Notes: generated from the letters alone by a model not told the origin. A stretch of DNA of 64,000 nucleotides from Lachnoclostridium sp. An169 (GCF_002160525.1 NZ_NFKT01000017.1:33557-97556), one strand, 5' to 3'. Shown: positions 7,370 to 17,672, counted from the stretch's first letter. Translations and numbers: made by a program.

Positions 7370-8782
7370 ATGCACAAAAAATGGATTGCATTATTGCTGG
7401 CCGGCCTGGTCATCTGTAACCTTTCTGCCTGCGGTAGCGGTAACTCTGATCAGAACATCAGCCAAGGAAACGAGTACAGCAGTACAGGAGATCAGGATAA
7501 TCAAAATACGCAGGCATCGGATGGAACTGCTCCGGAAGGCGGTCTGACGTCGCTCATTCACCGGACGGGGCTGTTCAATCGTTATTGCAGTACAAAGGAC
7601 GGTTTTTATTACCTGACGGAAGAAGATTCGCCCCTTGCGGATGGCAGTTATGCCCCTCATCTGATGTATATGGATTATGCCACCTGTCAGGAGGTATACC
7701 TTTGCAGCGACAGCAGCTGTCGGCACGACACAGAAGACTGTACTTCCGTCCTGGCCGGAGCGTCTTCGGATGGCCGGATTTTTATCTGGGATGGATACCT
7801 GTATTTCCTTGACCGTTCTCCGGATACCAGTGGCTCTACCATCCTCAATATTCTTGGAGATTCCGGATCTGCCAGTATTGAAGCAGATCCGGCTGAGTTA
7901 TATCGTATGAATCTGGACGGTTCCGGACGGGAGCGTATTTACAGTTTTGACGCCGATGCCACAGTGGAGGATGCAGCTCTGGGGAGTGACAGCGGCTTAT
8001 ATTTTGTTACAAAGAAACTGGGCGCAAGTGATTCTGGTTCTGGTACCTATACCACAACATCTGACCGGCAGCTTATCTGTCTGGATCCGGACAGTGGCGA
8101 GGCCAGATCCGTCTGCTCTCTGGATTTTGGCGATGGTCTGAACTGGGAAATCATCGGTTCATCAGATGATAAAGTTATATTGAAAGCATATCAGTACCCC
8201 GATGGTATGACGGAGGAAGAAGCTGCCGCTCTGGATGAAAACAGCTATCTGGATCTCCTGAAAAACAGCCAGATTGTCTATGCTTCTCTGGAACTTTCTA
8301 CCGGGGAAAAAACGCAGGTGTATTCTCAGTCGGCCGGAGGAAATTCCTCCTCTGAAGCTGTCTTGAGTGGATGTCTGTATGCCTCTAATGAGTCAAGCCA
8401 GGACATTGTGAAAATTGATCTTGCCACAGGAGAAAAAAGCACTTTGTGCAGTCTGGAAAACAATTATCTGTATGGCACGCTGGGAAATTATCTGTGCTGT
8501 ACCAGCCATGATCTGACAGCAGATTACGGATATTACCTGGTAAATGTGGACAACGGAGAAATCACACACTGTAGTCTGACCAACCAGGCCCTGGGATGGC
8601 GGCTGGATCTGATGGCTATGACAGGAGACCGTGCATTGGTGGTATACGACTATGAATATACCCCTTTGGGAGACGACTCCTATGATATTACCCGGTATCA
8701 ATACGGCTTGATTTCTATGGATGATCTTCTGAACAGTGTGCCGGACTACACACCGATCCAAATGGTTGGGGAGGGAATTTAG
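7370..8782 (+). CDS. Surface lipoprotein, probable beta-propeller-like sensor or binding protein
   Basis: A 470-residue lipoprotein. The signal peptide ends in LSAC with Cys21 as lipidated residue, followed by a Ser/Asn/Gln-rich linker to about residue 60. The body has repeated short motifs of the kind 'LYRMNLDGSG', 'ICLDPDSGEA', 'IVKIDLATGEK' and 'YLVNVDNGEI', spaced about 50-100 residues apart, which suggests a beta-propeller. The exact family is not recognised. An AAGGAGG site precedes the ATG. It is followed after two bases by an ABC ATPase and lies behind the regulator's repeat. It may capture or sense the compound that the ABC system handles; that is inference. Confidence 0.75.
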   Translation: MHKKWIALLLAGLVICNLSACGSGNSDQNISQGNEYSSTGDQDNQNTQASDGTAPEGGLTSLIHRTGLFNRYCSTKDGFYYLTEEDSPLADGSYAPHLMYMDYATCQEVYLCSDSSCRHDTEDCTSVLAGASSDGRIFIWDGYLYFLDRSPDTSGSTILNILGDSGSASIEADPAELYRMNLDGSGRERIYSFDADATVEDAALGSDSGLYFVTKKLGASDSGSGTYTTTSDRQLICLDPDSGEARSVCSLDFGDGLNWEIIGSSDDKVILKAYQYPDGMTEEEAAALDENSYLDLLKNSQIVYASLELSTGEKTQVYSQSAGGNSSSEAVLSGCLYASNESSQDIVKIDLATGEKSTLCSLENNYLYGTLGNYLCCTSHDLTADYGYYLVNVDNGEITHCSLTNQALGWRLDLMAMTGDRALVVYDYEYTPLGDDSYDITRYQYGLISMDDLLNSVPDYTPIQMVGEGI

Positions 8783-8784
8783 AG

Positions 8785-9528
8785 ATGCTGGAATTGCAGA
8801 ACATTACAAAGTATTATGGCGCCAGACAGGCACTGGATCATGTATCTCTGACATTGGAGAACGGCATTTACGGTCTGCTCGGACCAAACGGAGCAGGAAA
8901 GTCAACATTGATGAATATCATCATTGGCAATTTGAAACCCACTTCCGGTACGGTACTTTGGAATGGGGAAAATGCCCGTGAAATGGGCGCAGCCTATCGA
9001 AGTCTGCTGGGATATGCTCCCCAGCAGCAGGGACTTTATGATACTTTTACCGGAATTCGTTTTCTCTCTTACATGGCTGCCTTGAAAGGCATCCCGAAGA
9101 AAGAACAGAGAGGTGAAATCCGGAGGGTTCTTGACTATGTGAATCTGACAGAAAAAGCCTGCCGGCCCATTGGCACCTGGTCGGGCGGAATGAAACAGCG
9201 CATCCTGGTTGCCCAGGCTATTTTAGGCGATCCGCATCTGGTCGTTCTGGATGAGCCTACTGCCGGATTAGATCCAAAAGAGCGGGTGAGAATCCGGGAA
9301 AATATCCGCAGCATTTCCGGGGACAAAATCATCCTGGTATCAACCCATGTGGTTTCCGATATTGAATCGATTGCGAAAGAGATTATCCTTCTCCGGGAGG
9401 GAAAGATTGTGGGCCACGATACCGTATCAGGTCTCTGTAAAAAGCACGGAGATGTGAAGAACCTGGAACAGGTCTGTCTGCAGGTATTTGGAGAGGAGGA
9501 AGAAAATGACGGCACTCATACGGTTTGA
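8785..9528 (+). CDS. ABC transporter ATP-binding protein
   Basis: A 247-residue ATPase with Walker A GPNGAGKST (about 34-42), signature WSGGMKQR (about 132-139), Walker B LVVLDEPTAGLD (about 151-162) and a switch His in VSTHVVSD. The type is that of ABC-2 exporters for drugs, peptides or polysaccharides. It begins two bases after the lipoprotein stop and overlaps the permease gene by 23 bases, so the three are one transcriptional unit behind the 7283 repeat. Confidence 0.92.
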   Translation: MLELQNITKYYGARQALDHVSLTLENGIYGLLGPNGAGKSTLMNIIIGNLKPTSGTVLWNGENAREMGAAYRSLLGYAPQQQGLYDTFTGIRFLSYMAALKGIPKKEQRGEIRRVLDYVNLTEKACRPIGTWSGGMKQRILVAQAILGDPHLVVLDEPTAGLDPKERVRIRENIRSISGDKIILVSTHVVSDIESIAKEIILLREGKIVGHDTVSGLCKKHGDVKNLEQVCLQVFGEEEENDGTHTV

Positions 9529-11626
9529 ACTGCAAAAGATCTGGCGGAAAGGGAGTTTTCTAAGCCTCATGGTGTTGCTGCTCTTTCTGAATGTCTTCCT
9601 CCTCTGGTATTTAAACCGGCCCGCAGAGGACGAGCCGACGCTTTCCGCCTACAAAGCTGTCTGCCGGGATATCTCCGGCATGACAGAACAAGAAAAGCTT
9701 GACTTTATCCGTGATCGAAAAGAATGTCAGGAGTCCGCTCTGCCTGACGAACTGTATGAAGAAATTTCTGCTGTGTCCGGCTATGACGACTATCTGGCTT
9801 CTGTACAAAAAAACAGCAGTCAACTTGGGGAAATATCCATTTTTCAATCATCTGCATCGGAAGAAAATTTCGGAAGCCGTAATATTGCAAAAAGTGCCGC
9901 AGACCATGCAGGGCTGTCCTCAGAAAATATCTGCTGGTTTCCATCGAAAGGGATTACAATGGCAGTGGACAGTCAGGCAACCGACCTGTTGCTGCTTCTT
10001 TCTGTCTTTCTATTCGTCGGCCAGCTCATAACAGACGAAAAGGAGAAGGGGTTATTTACTGTTACCCGTTCCACCAGACGGGGAATATGGGCGGATATGG
10101 CGGCGAAAATGATTGCCGTACTGATCCATGACGCAGCAGTTTGCCTGCTGCTTTATGGTTCCAATTTGATTTATGCCGGCAGAATGGCCGGGATAGGAAA
10201 TTTATCTGCATCCCTTCAATCCCTGGCTCCCTATATGGAAAGCAGTTTCCCGATTTCTTTAGCGGCATTTCTGGTCCTATGTCTGATCACAAAGATCGGC
10301 GTGGTATTTCTCCTGGGATTACTGCTGACTGCCTGTGCAGTTTACAGCGCCCACAGTTTTACGCCAACGCTTGTGGGAATTGCCTTTTTAGGCCTGAACT
10401 GGATTTTATATACTTTCATTCCGTCCTATTCGCATCTGAATCTGCTGAAACATCTTTCCTACTTCAGCATGCTTCGGACGGATGCCTTATTCGGGACTTA
10501 TCTCAACCTGAATATCATGGGATTCCCATTCAGCCGCACAAGCTGTGTTCTGGTATTACTGGTCCTTTTGCTTTCCGCAGGCTTTGCAGCCGTTCTGCTG
10601 CTGTTCCGATATGGAAACCGGCTGAGTATCAAACAGACATCGGGACATTTCCGTTTGCCGTTTCATCCGCATAACAGCTTGTTTCGACATGAAGGATATA
10701 AAATTCTCATTGCCAGCCGCGGGCTTCTGATTCTGCTGGCCTTTGCCGTCCTTCTGGGATGGGACGCGCTTGGGAAGAACTACACCCCTTCAGCCGGCGA
10801 GCAGTACTATCAGAGTATGATGCTCTCTTTAGAGGGTGAGCTTACCGGGGAAAAGGAAGCCCGCATAAAGGCAGAACAGTCCCGCTATGATGAGGCATTT
10901 GCCCAGATTGAGCGAATTGATCAAATGGCAGCGGACGGAAATATCAGTGAAAGTACCGGTGACAGCATGAAAGAACCATGGTACAGCGAATTAGCTTTCT
11001 ATCCATGGTTTCAGCGGGTTCAGACGCAGTATGAACGGATTCTGTCAGATGGCGGTGTATTTATCTACGATACAGGATACCTCTATCTCCTGGGTCGGAT
11101 GGACGACGATCTGCTGACAAATCTTCTTCTGCTTTCGTTATGCTTCTGTTTCGCTTTTGCAAATGTTATGGCAATGGAAGACAGCAAAGGACTCTGGGGC
11201 CTTCTTTCTGCGACGAAGCTGGGACAAAAACAGGTCGTCAGGCATAAATGGATGGTGTGCAGCGTTACTTGCGCAGGGATTACGCTGCTTCCCTGGTTCT
11301 TCCGCGGTCTGGCGATTTCATCTGTCTATCCCATGGGTGAGATCCGGGCAGGAATACAGAGCATTCCGCAATACCAGAACTTTCCTGTCAATCTGCCGAT
11401 TTTACTGTTTTTAACACTGACAGTCTTCAGCCAGCTTATATCGACGGGGCTGATCTGTGCTGTGGTGCTGTTCATATCCAAATGGAGAAAAAATTATTTT
11501 CAAACACTGTTTTTAGCGCTGCTATTATTGGCTGTTCCGCTGGTTCTGGCGCAAATGGGGCTGAGCATTATGAGATGGTTTTCAGTCTGGCCATTGTACG
11601 GGTGGACGGGAATAACCGGAAAATAA
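9506..11626 (+). CDS. ABC-2-type membrane permease
   Basis: A 706-residue permease that appears to be two half-permeases in tandem. The first half (about 1-370) and second half (about 395-706) each begin with an amphipathic stretch ('ALIRFELQKIWRKG' and 'LFRHEGYKILIASRG'), one membrane helix, an extracellular loop rich in charged residues, and a cluster of five or so helices. The ATG at 9506 follows GAGGAGG; a TTG at 9488 in frame would lack a site. It pairs with the ATPase just upstream. Expected to export or remove a peptide or lipid-linked toxin; the substrate is unknown. Confidence 0.85.
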   Translation: MTALIRFELQKIWRKGSFLSLMVLLLFLNVFLLWYLNRPAEDEPTLSAYKAVCRDISGMTEQEKLDFIRDRKECQESALPDELYEEISAVSGYDDYLASVQKNSSQLGEISIFQSSASEENFGSRNIAKSAADHAGLSSENICWFPSKGITMAVDSQATDLLLLLSVFLFVGQLITDEKEKGLFTVTRSTRRGIWADMAAKMIAVLIHDAAVCLLLYGSNLIYAGRMAGIGNLSASLQSLAPYMESSFPISLAAFLVLCLITKIGVVFLLGLLLTACAVYSAHSFTPTLVGIAFLGLNWILYTFIPSYSHLNLLKHLSYFSMLRTDALFGTYLNLNIMGFPFSRTSCVLVLLVLLLSAGFAAVLLLFRYGNRLSIKQTSGHFRLPFHPHNSLFRHEGYKILIASRGLLILLAFAVLLGWDALGKNYTPSAGEQYYQSMMLSLEGELTGEKEARIKAEQSRYDEAFAQIERIDQMAADGNISESTGDSMKEPWYSELAFYPWFQRVQTQYERILSDGGVFIYDTGYLYLLGRMDDDLLTNLLLLSLCFCFAFANVMAMEDSKGLWGLLSATKLGQKQVVRHKWMVCSVTCAGITLLPWFFRGLAISSVYPMGEIRAGIQSIPQYQNFPVNLPILLFLTLTVFSQLISTGLICAVVLFISKWRKNYFQTLFLALLLLAVPLVLAQMGLSIMRWFSVWPLYGWTGITGK

Positions 11627-11684
11627 CATTTTCCCTCTTCCTCCCGCATATACTGTTTACAAACGTTCTTCCGGTGACAACATC

Positions 11685-12563
11685 ATGAAACATTTTCTCA
11701 AACAAGTCCTGCTGCCCAGAACCCTCTCCCTTCTGAAAAATCATATTCTGACTGCCAGGGCCGCCCATCTCCTGCTCTTTTTCATCGCCGTGTACGCCCT
11801 GGGCGCCACTGCCGGATTTACGGTGAAACACTTTTATCTGGACGGGGAAGGTTCTGACGACGCCCTTCCCGTCTCCGCTGAAGGAAACTGGGGTCTGAGC
11901 TTTCAGGAGGAGGGGCAGCCCCCGGTGGGGAACGCCACCTCCACCGAACTGGCGCAGTACAATGCATATTATGCGGCAGATACCGATGAGAAAGTGATCT
12001 ATCTTACTTTTGATGCGGGATATGAAAACGGAAATACAGCCCCCATTCTGGATGCACTGAAGAAGCACAATGTATCCGCCACCTTTTTTGTGGTAGGAAC
12101 CTACATAGATTCGGAACCGGAACTGATCCGGAGAATGGCGGAAGAAGGACACACTGTCGGGAACCACACCTGGCATCACCCGGACATGTCGCAGATCTCA
12201 ACCATGGAATCCTTCAAAAAAGAGCTGGAATATGTAGAAAACGCCTACAGAGAGGCCACCGGTCAGGAAATGACGAAATTCTACCGCCCGCCCCAGGGAA
12301 AATACAGTGAAGAAAACCTGAAAATGGCACAGGAACTGGGTTACACAACCTTTTTCTGGAGTCTTGCCTATGTGGACTGGTACCAGGATGACCAGCCTTC
12401 AAAGGAGGAAGCTTTCGACAAACTGCTCGGCAGGATCCATCCCGGCGCCATCGTCCTGCTCCACAGCACATCTTCCACCAACGCGGAAATCCTGGATGAA
12501 CTGCTGACGAAATGGGAAGAAATGGGATATCAGATCCGGCCCCTTGGAGAACTGTGTGAATAA
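11685..12563 (+). CDS. PdaA-like polysaccharide deacetylase
   Basis: A 292-residue membrane-anchored NodB-fold protein. One helix (about residues 26-45) anchors it; the catalytic domain spans about 90-285. Motif 1 is YLTFDAGYENG, so the second metal-binding Asp of the usual TFDDG is Ala, as in PdaA-type enzymes where it is commonly not Asp. Motif 2 NHTWHHPDM keeps both His, motif 3 is RPPQGKYSEE, motif 4 FFWSLAYVDW and motif 5 VLLHST. PdaA enzymes deacetylate N-acetylmuramic acid on the way to the muramic delta-lactam of spore cortex, so this supports a spore-forming relative. It starts 58 bases after the ABC permease and ends at a strong terminator. Confidence 0.85.
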   Translation: MKHFLKQVLLPRTLSLLKNHILTARAAHLLLFFIAVYALGATAGFTVKHFYLDGEGSDDALPVSAEGNWGLSFQEEGQPPVGNATSTELAQYNAYYAADTDEKVIYLTFDAGYENGNTAPILDALKKHNVSATFFVVGTYIDSEPELIRRMAEEGHTVGNHTWHHPDMSQISTMESFKKELEYVENAYREATGQEMTKFYRPPQGKYSEENLKMAQELGYTTFFWSLAYVDWYQDDQPSKEEAFDKLLGRIHPGAIVLLHSTSSTNAEILDELLTKWEEMGYQIRPLGELCE

Positions 12564-12575
12564 AAGATGACATGA

Positions 12576-12627
12576 AAAGGGCATGCTGCATGGGAATTTA
12601 TTTTTCTCATGCAGTATGCCCTTTATT
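12576..12627. terminator. Bidirectional intrinsic terminator between pdaA-like and araB
   Basis: Arms of about 17 bases (AAAGGGCATGCTGCATG and a near-perfect complement) around a 15-base loop, with A-rich sequence on one side and T-rich on the other. It serves both converging genes. Confidence 0.85.
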
Positions 12628-12628
12628 T

Positions 12629-14233
12629 TTATATTCCGCTCTCCACTGCTGCTCTCTCCACAGCCAGCCCTTTCTTATATCTCTCCATAAATGCCTCGTA
12701 TCCCTTTACATCTGCTTCCACAGGATCCATCTCCTCTCCTGCGGTGCCTGCGAATACTTTATTGGCGAGGAAATCCGTAAGAGATTCGCCCTCATCCCGG
12801 CTGACCATGTAATCTGCCAGAAGCGCGATTCCCCAGGCGCCGCCCTCTCCTGCCGTCTCCATGACGCAGACCGGCGTGTTGATGGCTCCGGCGAGGATCC
12901 GCTGGCCCACGCCTTTCGTCTTGAAGAGACCGCCGTGTCCCATCATTTTGTCCAGTTTGATATTCTCCTTTTTCAGAAGGATATCCATACCCGAAGTCAG
13001 CGCTCCCAGGGAGGTATACAGGTGAACCCTCATGAAATTCGCCAGGTTAAACCGGCTCTCCGCAGAGCGGACAAAGAGCGGTCTGCCCTCGTCGAATCCG
13101 GTTACCGGCTCTCCGGAGAAATAGTTGTATGCCAGAAGCCCGCCGCAGTCGGCATCGCCTTCCAGCGCCTTGTTGTAGAGAGTTCCGAAGATCCTGTTCA
13201 TATCTGCGTCCATTCCCATGCAGTCGGCAAACTCTTTGAACAGGCCGACCCAGGCATTCAGATCGGATGTACAGTTGTTGCAGTGGACCATGGCCACAGG
13301 ATCTCCTGCAGGAGTAGTCACAAGATCAATTTCCTCATACGGTTTCGTCAGTTCCTTTTCCAGTACCGCCATGGCAAATACACTGGTTCCCGCAGACACG
13401 TTTCCTGTGCGGACCGCCACACTGTTTGTCGCTGCCATTCCTGTTCCGGCGTCACCTTCGGGCGGACACATGGGGATTCCCGCTTCCAGATTCCCGCTGG
13501 GGTCAAGAAGTTTTGCCCCCTCCTCTGTCAGCGTTCCTACGTCTTCTCCTGCCAGAAGCGACTTCGGCAGAATGTCCCTGAGTTTCCAGGAAAATCCTTT
13601 TTCTGCAACCAGCTCTTCGAACTGTCCGATCATCCTGGCGTTGTAGTCTTTTGTTGCAGGATCGATGGGGAACATTCCGGAAGCGTCTCCGTTTCCGATT
13701 ACTTTCTGCCCGGTCAGCTTCCAGTGTACATACCCGGCAAGCGTTGTGATAAAGCGGACTCTGTCCACATGTTCCTCTCCGTTTAAAATGGCCTGATACA
13801 GGTGCGCAATACTCCAGCGCTGAGGAATATTGTAGTTGAACAGGGCAGAAAGTTTTGCCGCAGCCTCGCCGGTGATCGTGTTCCTCCATGTGCGGAACGG
13901 AACAAGCAGGGTATCGTTTTCGTCAAACGCCAGATAGCCGTGCATCATGGCGCTTATTCCGGCTGCCGCAAGCCGGGTCAGTTTCACGCCGTACTCCTTT
14001 TCCACATTTTCCGCAAGATCCCGGTAGCAGCCCTGAAGGCCTTTCCATACATCCTCCAGGGAATAGGTCCAGATATGATCCACATACTGGTTTTCCCACT
14101 CAAAACTGCCCGCCGCAACCGGGGATCTGTCCTCGTCGATCAGCACGGCCTTGATTCTCGTGGAGCCAAGTTCGATTCCCAGAATCGTCTTACCGCTTTG
14201 GATTGCTTCTCTGATCTGATTTTTTTCACGCAT
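12629..14233 (-). CDS. araB: L-ribulokinase (FGGY-family carbohydrate kinase)
   Basis: A 534-residue kinase that phosphorylates L-ribulose to L-ribulose 5-phosphate. The N-terminal FGGY lobe starts [17 protein letters not shown] (ATP-binding Asp/Thr loop), and [13 protein letters not shown] gives the substrate pocket region. The C-terminal lobe has [19 protein letters not shown] and the final [10 protein letters not shown] block. The subfamily alone could be xylulokinase or ribulokinase; position directly after araD and araA settles on ribulokinase. The ATG has AAGGAGG eight bases upstream. It is the last gene of the ara operon and ends in a shared bidirectional terminator. Confidence 0.88.
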   Translation of the reverse strand: MREKNQIREAIQSGKTILGIELGSTRIKAVLIDEDRSPVAAGSFEWENQYVDHIWTYSLEDVWKGLQGCYRDLAENVEKEYGVKLTRLAAAGISAMMHGYLAFDENDTLLVPFRTWRNTITGEAAAKLSALFNYNIPQRWSIAHLYQAILNGEEHVDRVRFITTLAGYVHWKLTGQKVIGNGDASGMFPIDPATKDYNARMIGQFEELVAEKGFSWKLRDILPKSLLAGEDVGTLTEEGAKLLDPSGNLEAGIPMCPPEGDAGTGMAATNSVAVRTGNVSAGTSVFAMAVLEKELTKPYEEIDLVTTPAGDPVAMVHCNNCTSDLNAWVGLFKEFADCMGMDADMNRIFGTLYNKALEGDADCGGLLAYNYFSGEPVTGFDEGRPLFVRSAESRFNLANFMRVHLYTSLGALTSGMDILLKKENIKLDKMMGHGGLFKTKGVGQRILAGAINTPVCVMETAGEGGAWGIALLADYMVSRDEGESLTDFLANKVFAGTAGEEMDPVEADVKGYEAFMERYKKGLAVERAAVESGI

Positions 14234-14244
14234 TCCATTAACCT

Positions 14245-14318
14245 CCTTCTCGATTCACAGTTTTCTGTGTGAAATGTCATTCCTTCTCGGTTCACTATTT
14301 TCTGTATGCAACATCATT
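14245..14318. repeat. Imperfect 37-base tandem duplication at the araA/araB junction
   Basis: Positions 14245-14281 and 14282-14318 match at 30 of 37 positions. The second copy includes the last codons of araA. The first copy lies in the spacer and ends beside the araB ribosome site, so it looks like an old duplication of the araA 3' end. Confidence 0.7.
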
Positions 14319-15794
14319 CCATCTCAGCTCATTTTTCAGGTTCCGGATCGTCGTATCCTTGTCAATATAAACAGCCTCGATTCCCATCATTGCCGCCCAG
14401 TCTCCCATCTGCTCTGCAGTCAGGTCATAGGAAAACGCGGTATGGTGTGCGCCTCCGCAGAGAATCCACGCCTCCGCGCCGGTCTGCAGGTTCGGTTCCG
14501 GCGTCCAGAATGCAGTTGCTACCGGAAGTTTCGGCATCGGTTTTTCTGTCTTTTTGCAGTTTACATTATTGATAATCAGGCGGAACCGGTCTCCCAGGTC
14601 GATCAGGGATGTGGCGATGGCAGGGCCTTCTTTCGATGTAAATACCAGTCTCGCCGGATCTTCCCTGTCACCCATGGACAGCGGCTGAACCTTGATGCTG
14701 ACAGGGCCGTCCGCGATCGTCGGACACACCTCAAGCATATGCGCCTCAAGAATTCCTTCCCTGCCCGGCACAAGGTTGTATGTATAATCCTCCATGAAAG
14801 AGGTACCCTTTGCATCCTTCATTCCTTCTGTCATAATCTTCATAATGCGCACCATGGCTGCCGTCTTCCAGTCTCCTTCCGCGCCGAATCCGTAGCCCTT
14901 CTGCATCAGTCTCTGCATGGCAAGTCCCGGGAGCTGCTTTAAGCTTCCCAGATCCCCGAAATGAGTGACAATCGCCTGGTAGTTTTTCTCTTCCAGGAAC
15001 CGCTCAAATCCGATCTCGATCTGTGCCTGGACAGCAACATGTCTCTTAAACTCTTCCGGATCCCTGCCCTCCAGAAGGATCTGGTACGTATCATAGTACT
15101 CGTCCACAAGCGCATTTACCTCTCCCGCGCTGACATCATTTACAGCCTCGGCGATCTCATTTACCGGATAGGCGTCTACTTCCCAGCCGAACTTAATCTG
15201 TGCTTCCACCTTGTCGCCGTCCGTGACAGCTACATTTCTCATGTTGTCCGCCACTCTCATGACACGGACATGACTGCTCTCGATCACGCCCACTGCAGTG
15301 CGCATCCAGGAAGCGATCTTCTTCTGCACATTTTCGTCCGACCAGTGTCCCACAACCACCTTGCGCTCGATTCCCATGCGGGTGAAAATGTGGCCGAACT
15401 CGCGGCCGCCGTGGGCAGACTGGTTCTCATTCATGAAATCCATATCTATTGTATCATAAGGGATCTCCATATTAAACTGTGTGTGCAGATGCAGAAGCGG
15501 TTTTCTGTATTCCTGCAGTCCGAGGATCCAGGATTTCGCCGGAGAAAATGTATGCATCCATGTAATCACGCCCGCGCAGTTCTCATCCATATTCGCCTCG
15601 TTGAACGTCCTGCGGATCAGCTCGTTTGTGATCAGCGTCGGTTTCCACACCACTTCATAAGGCAGAACCCCCGACTCATTTAATTTCTCCACAATGATCT
15701 TCGCATGCTCCGCCACATGCGCCAGACACTCATCCCCGTAAAGATCCTGCGATCCCGTACAAAACCAGAATTTGTAATCTTTTCTTTTCAGCAT
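14295..15794 (-). CDS. araA: L-arabinose isomerase
   Basis: A 499-residue enzyme that converts L-arabinose to L-ribulose, using Mn2+. The sequence is collinear with AraA: FWFCTGSQDLYG near residue 10, GVITWMHTFSPAKSWILGL near 80-98, NFGxx-type block 'GAEGDWKTAAMVRIMK' near 305 and the metal-binding His in 'ILCGGAHHTAFS' near residue 447. Length is typical. It starts 14 bases after araD and is followed by araB after 61 bases containing a degenerate duplication of its own 3' end. Control is expected from the GntR/LacI-type regulator upstream. Confidence 0.96.
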   Translation of the reverse strand: MLKRKDYKFWFCTGSQDLYGDECLAHVAEHAKIIVEKLNESGVLPYEVVWKPTLITNELIRRTFNEANMDENCAGVITWMHTFSPAKSWILGLQEYRKPLLHLHTQFNMEIPYDTIDMDFMNENQSAHGGREFGHIFTRMGIERKVVVGHWSDENVQKKIASWMRTAVGVIESSHVRVMRVADNMRNVAVTDGDKVEAQIKFGWEVDAYPVNEIAEAVNDVSAGEVNALVDEYYDTYQILLEGRDPEEFKRHVAVQAQIEIGFERFLEEKNYQAIVTHFGDLGSLKQLPGLAMQRLMQKGYGFGAEGDWKTAAMVRIMKIMTEGMKDAKGTSFMEDYTYNLVPGREGILEAHMLEVCPTIADGPVSIKVQPLSMGDREDPARLVFTSKEGPAIATSLIDLGDRFRLIINNVNCKKTEKPMPKLPVATAFWTPEPNLQTGAEAWILCGGAHHTAFSYDLTAEQMGDWAAMMGIEAVYIDKDTTIRNLKNELRWNDVAYRK

Positions 15795-15808
15795 CTCTAA
15801 AATCCTCC

Positions 15809-16504
15809 TTATTTCTGTCCGTAGTATGCGTTTGCTCCGTGTTTCCTGTAGTAATGCTTATCCTGCAGTTCCTGCGGTGCGGGCTTCACCTCCGGATTGA
15901 TCATCTCGCAGCGCGCCGCCATCTTTGCCACTTCCTCTGCCACCACCGCGTTGTGAACAGCTTCGTGGGCGTCCTTGCCCCAGGTAAATACGCCGTGGTT
16001 CTTGCACAGGACGGCAGGAACTGCAATGTAGTCCTTCTTCCTCGCCTCGAATTCATCAGCGATCAGAACGCCTGTGTTTTTCTCATAGGCTTCCTCGATC
16101 TCTTCCTTTGTAAGGTTGCGTACACAGGGAATCTCCCCGTAAATGTAATCCGCATGGGTTGTCCCGTAGCAGGGGATGTCTCTTCCCGCCTGTGCCCAGC
16201 TTGTCGCCCAGGGTGAGTGGGTGTGTACGATTCCCCCGATGTTCGGGAAACGGTTGTACAGCACCACATGGGTCGGCGTGTCAGAAGAAGGATTATATCT
16301 TCCCTCCACTTTGTTTCCTTCCAGATCTACCACAACCATGTCGTCGGGAGTAAGCAGATCGTACTCTACTCCGCTCGGCTTGATGACAAAGAGACCGCTC
16401 TCCCGGTCGATTCCGCTGACATTTCCCCATGTAAATGTCACAAGATTATATTTGGGAAGCAGCATATTTGCCTCGTAAACTTCTTTTTTCAGTGCTTCTA
16501 ACAT
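15809..16504 (-). CDS. araD: L-ribulose-5-phosphate 4-epimerase
   Basis: A 231-residue class II aldolase-fold enzyme producing D-xylulose 5-phosphate, which enters the pentose phosphate pathway. Visible motifs are TWGNVSGID (substrate loop), [19 protein letters not shown], and the zinc ligands in [15 protein letters not shown] and [12 protein letters not shown]. The C-terminal tail has [16 protein letters not shown], typical of AraD. The ATG at 16504 is chosen because GGAG precedes it and it gives the usual 231-residue length; the frame is open further upstream. It begins 43 bases after the regulator gene and is likely in the same transcript. Confidence 0.95.
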   Translation of the reverse strand: MLEALKKEVYEANMLLPKYNLVTFTWGNVSGIDRESGLFVIKPSGVEYDLLTPDDMVVVDLEGNKVEGRYNPSSDTPTHVVLYNRFPNIGGIVHTHSPWATSWAQAGRDIPCYGTTHADYIYGEIPCVRNLTKEEIEEAYEKNTGVLIADEFEARKKDYIAVPAVLCKNHGVFTWGKDAHEAVHNAVVAEEVAKMAARCEMINPEVKPAPQELQDKHYYRKHGANAYYGQK

Positions 16505-16547
16505 TGTGATCTTCTCCTCTCTTTTCTGCTTTATTCTGTAATTTCTT

Positions 16548-17672
16548 CTACAACAGCTCACTCCATACTCTGACGGAATTTCTCATGACAAGCCGGGGCT
16601 GGAATTCCCGTGTTGCAAGCACTCCTTCTCCCCGTATCTTCTGCACCATCAGCTCCGCGGCAGTCCTTCCCAGCTCTTCCGCCGGATTTTCGATGGAAGT
16701 AAGGGGTACCGGACCGAACTGTGCCAGACTGGAATTGTCAATTCCCACCACGGAAATATCCCCCGGGACTGCAATCCCCGCACTCTGCAGAATTCCCACC
16801 AGCCGGTAGGCGATCTCGTCATTATAGCAGACACAGGCTGTACATTCCTTCAGTCTTTTTATAATGCGGGCGCTCTCCTCTTCCATCTCCCGGATCTCAT
16901 CAGAATCGATCCAGATGATCTTTCCGCCTCTCACCCGGATATCCTGTTCCATCAGCGCCCGGGTATATCCCGCGTACCGCAGATGCCCCTGCCCGTCATC
17001 GGATTTAAAGATCCCGCCGATCTTTCTGTGCCCGCAGTCCAGCAGATGCTTTGCCGCCGCATATCCTGCTGCCCTGTCGTCCAGGCTGACGTGGGGGATG
17101 TCAATGTCCCGGTAAAAACTGTTGATAAACAGAACCGGAATTCCCGCGTTTTCCAACTCTTTGTAGAGCTCAAGATTGGGATTCGGAAGACCGCTTTTTA
17201 CCGGCTCGGCGATGAGCCCGTCCACCGTCTGCCCGCGGATGAAATCTTTCAGAAGCATGCGTTCCTTCTCCACTGCATTGTCCGTCATGGAGATCTGAAG
17301 CATACACCCTTTTCCCGAGAGCACAGACTCAATCCCCTTTACGATCGCAGGGAAAATGTAGGTATCCACATGGGTCAGCATCACCGCGATACGAACGGTA
17401 TCTCCCGGCTTCTTCCGGCGGTTCACGGCAATATATGTGCCGCTTCCCCGGCGGCTCTCCGTAATTCCGGCAGATGCAAGCTCTTCCAGAGCACGCCGGA
17501 CCGTCTGCCTGCTCACCTGAAACTGTTCCATCAGATCCTTTTCCGAGGGGAGCCTGCTGCCGCAGACAAGACTTCCGCTGTCAAGCTGTGCATGGACCCA
17601 GGATACGATTGTCTCATATTTTTTCTGTGATCTGCCGGCTCTCTCTGCCGGTCCGCCAGAGTCTTTCTTCAT
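16548..17672 (-). CDS. araR: AraR-type arabinose repressor (GntR DNA-binding, LacI effector domain)
   Basis: A 374-residue repressor with a GntR winged helix at the N-terminus ([25 protein letters not shown] split across about residues 40-65) joined to a periplasmic-binding-protein-like LacI domain that senses sugar. This exact domain order is that of AraR, which responds to L-arabinose. The ATG at 17672 follows AAAGGAGG; upstream in-frame starts lack a site. It heads the araD-araA-araB operon. A promoter at 17749-17777 contains repeats of CAATACAACTT, likely its own operator, so repression would cover the whole operon including araR. Confidence 0.9.
   Translation of the reverse strand: MKKDSGGPAERAGRSQKKYETIVSWVHAQLDSGSLVCGSRLPSEKDLMEQFQVSRQTVRRALEELASAGITESRRGSGTYIAVNRRKKPGDTVRIAVMLTHVDTYIFPAIVKGIESVLSGKGCMLQISMTDNAVEKERMLLKDFIRGQTVDGLIAEPVKSGLPNPNLELYKELENAGIPVLFINSFYRDIDIPHVSLDDRAAGYAAAKHLLDCGHRKIGGIFKSDDGQGHLRYAGYTRALMEQDIRVRGGKIIWIDSDEIREMEEESARIIKRLKECTACVCYNDEIAYRLVGILQSAGIAVPGDISVVGIDNSSLAQFGPVPLTSIENPAEELGRTAAELMVQKIRGEGVLATREFQPRLVMRNSVRVWSELL

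Noticed and set aside
12572..13786. 404-codon plus-strand open frame
   Set aside because: It is antisense to araB, whose kinase motifs and length are normal. The frame is a shadow of its codon pattern.
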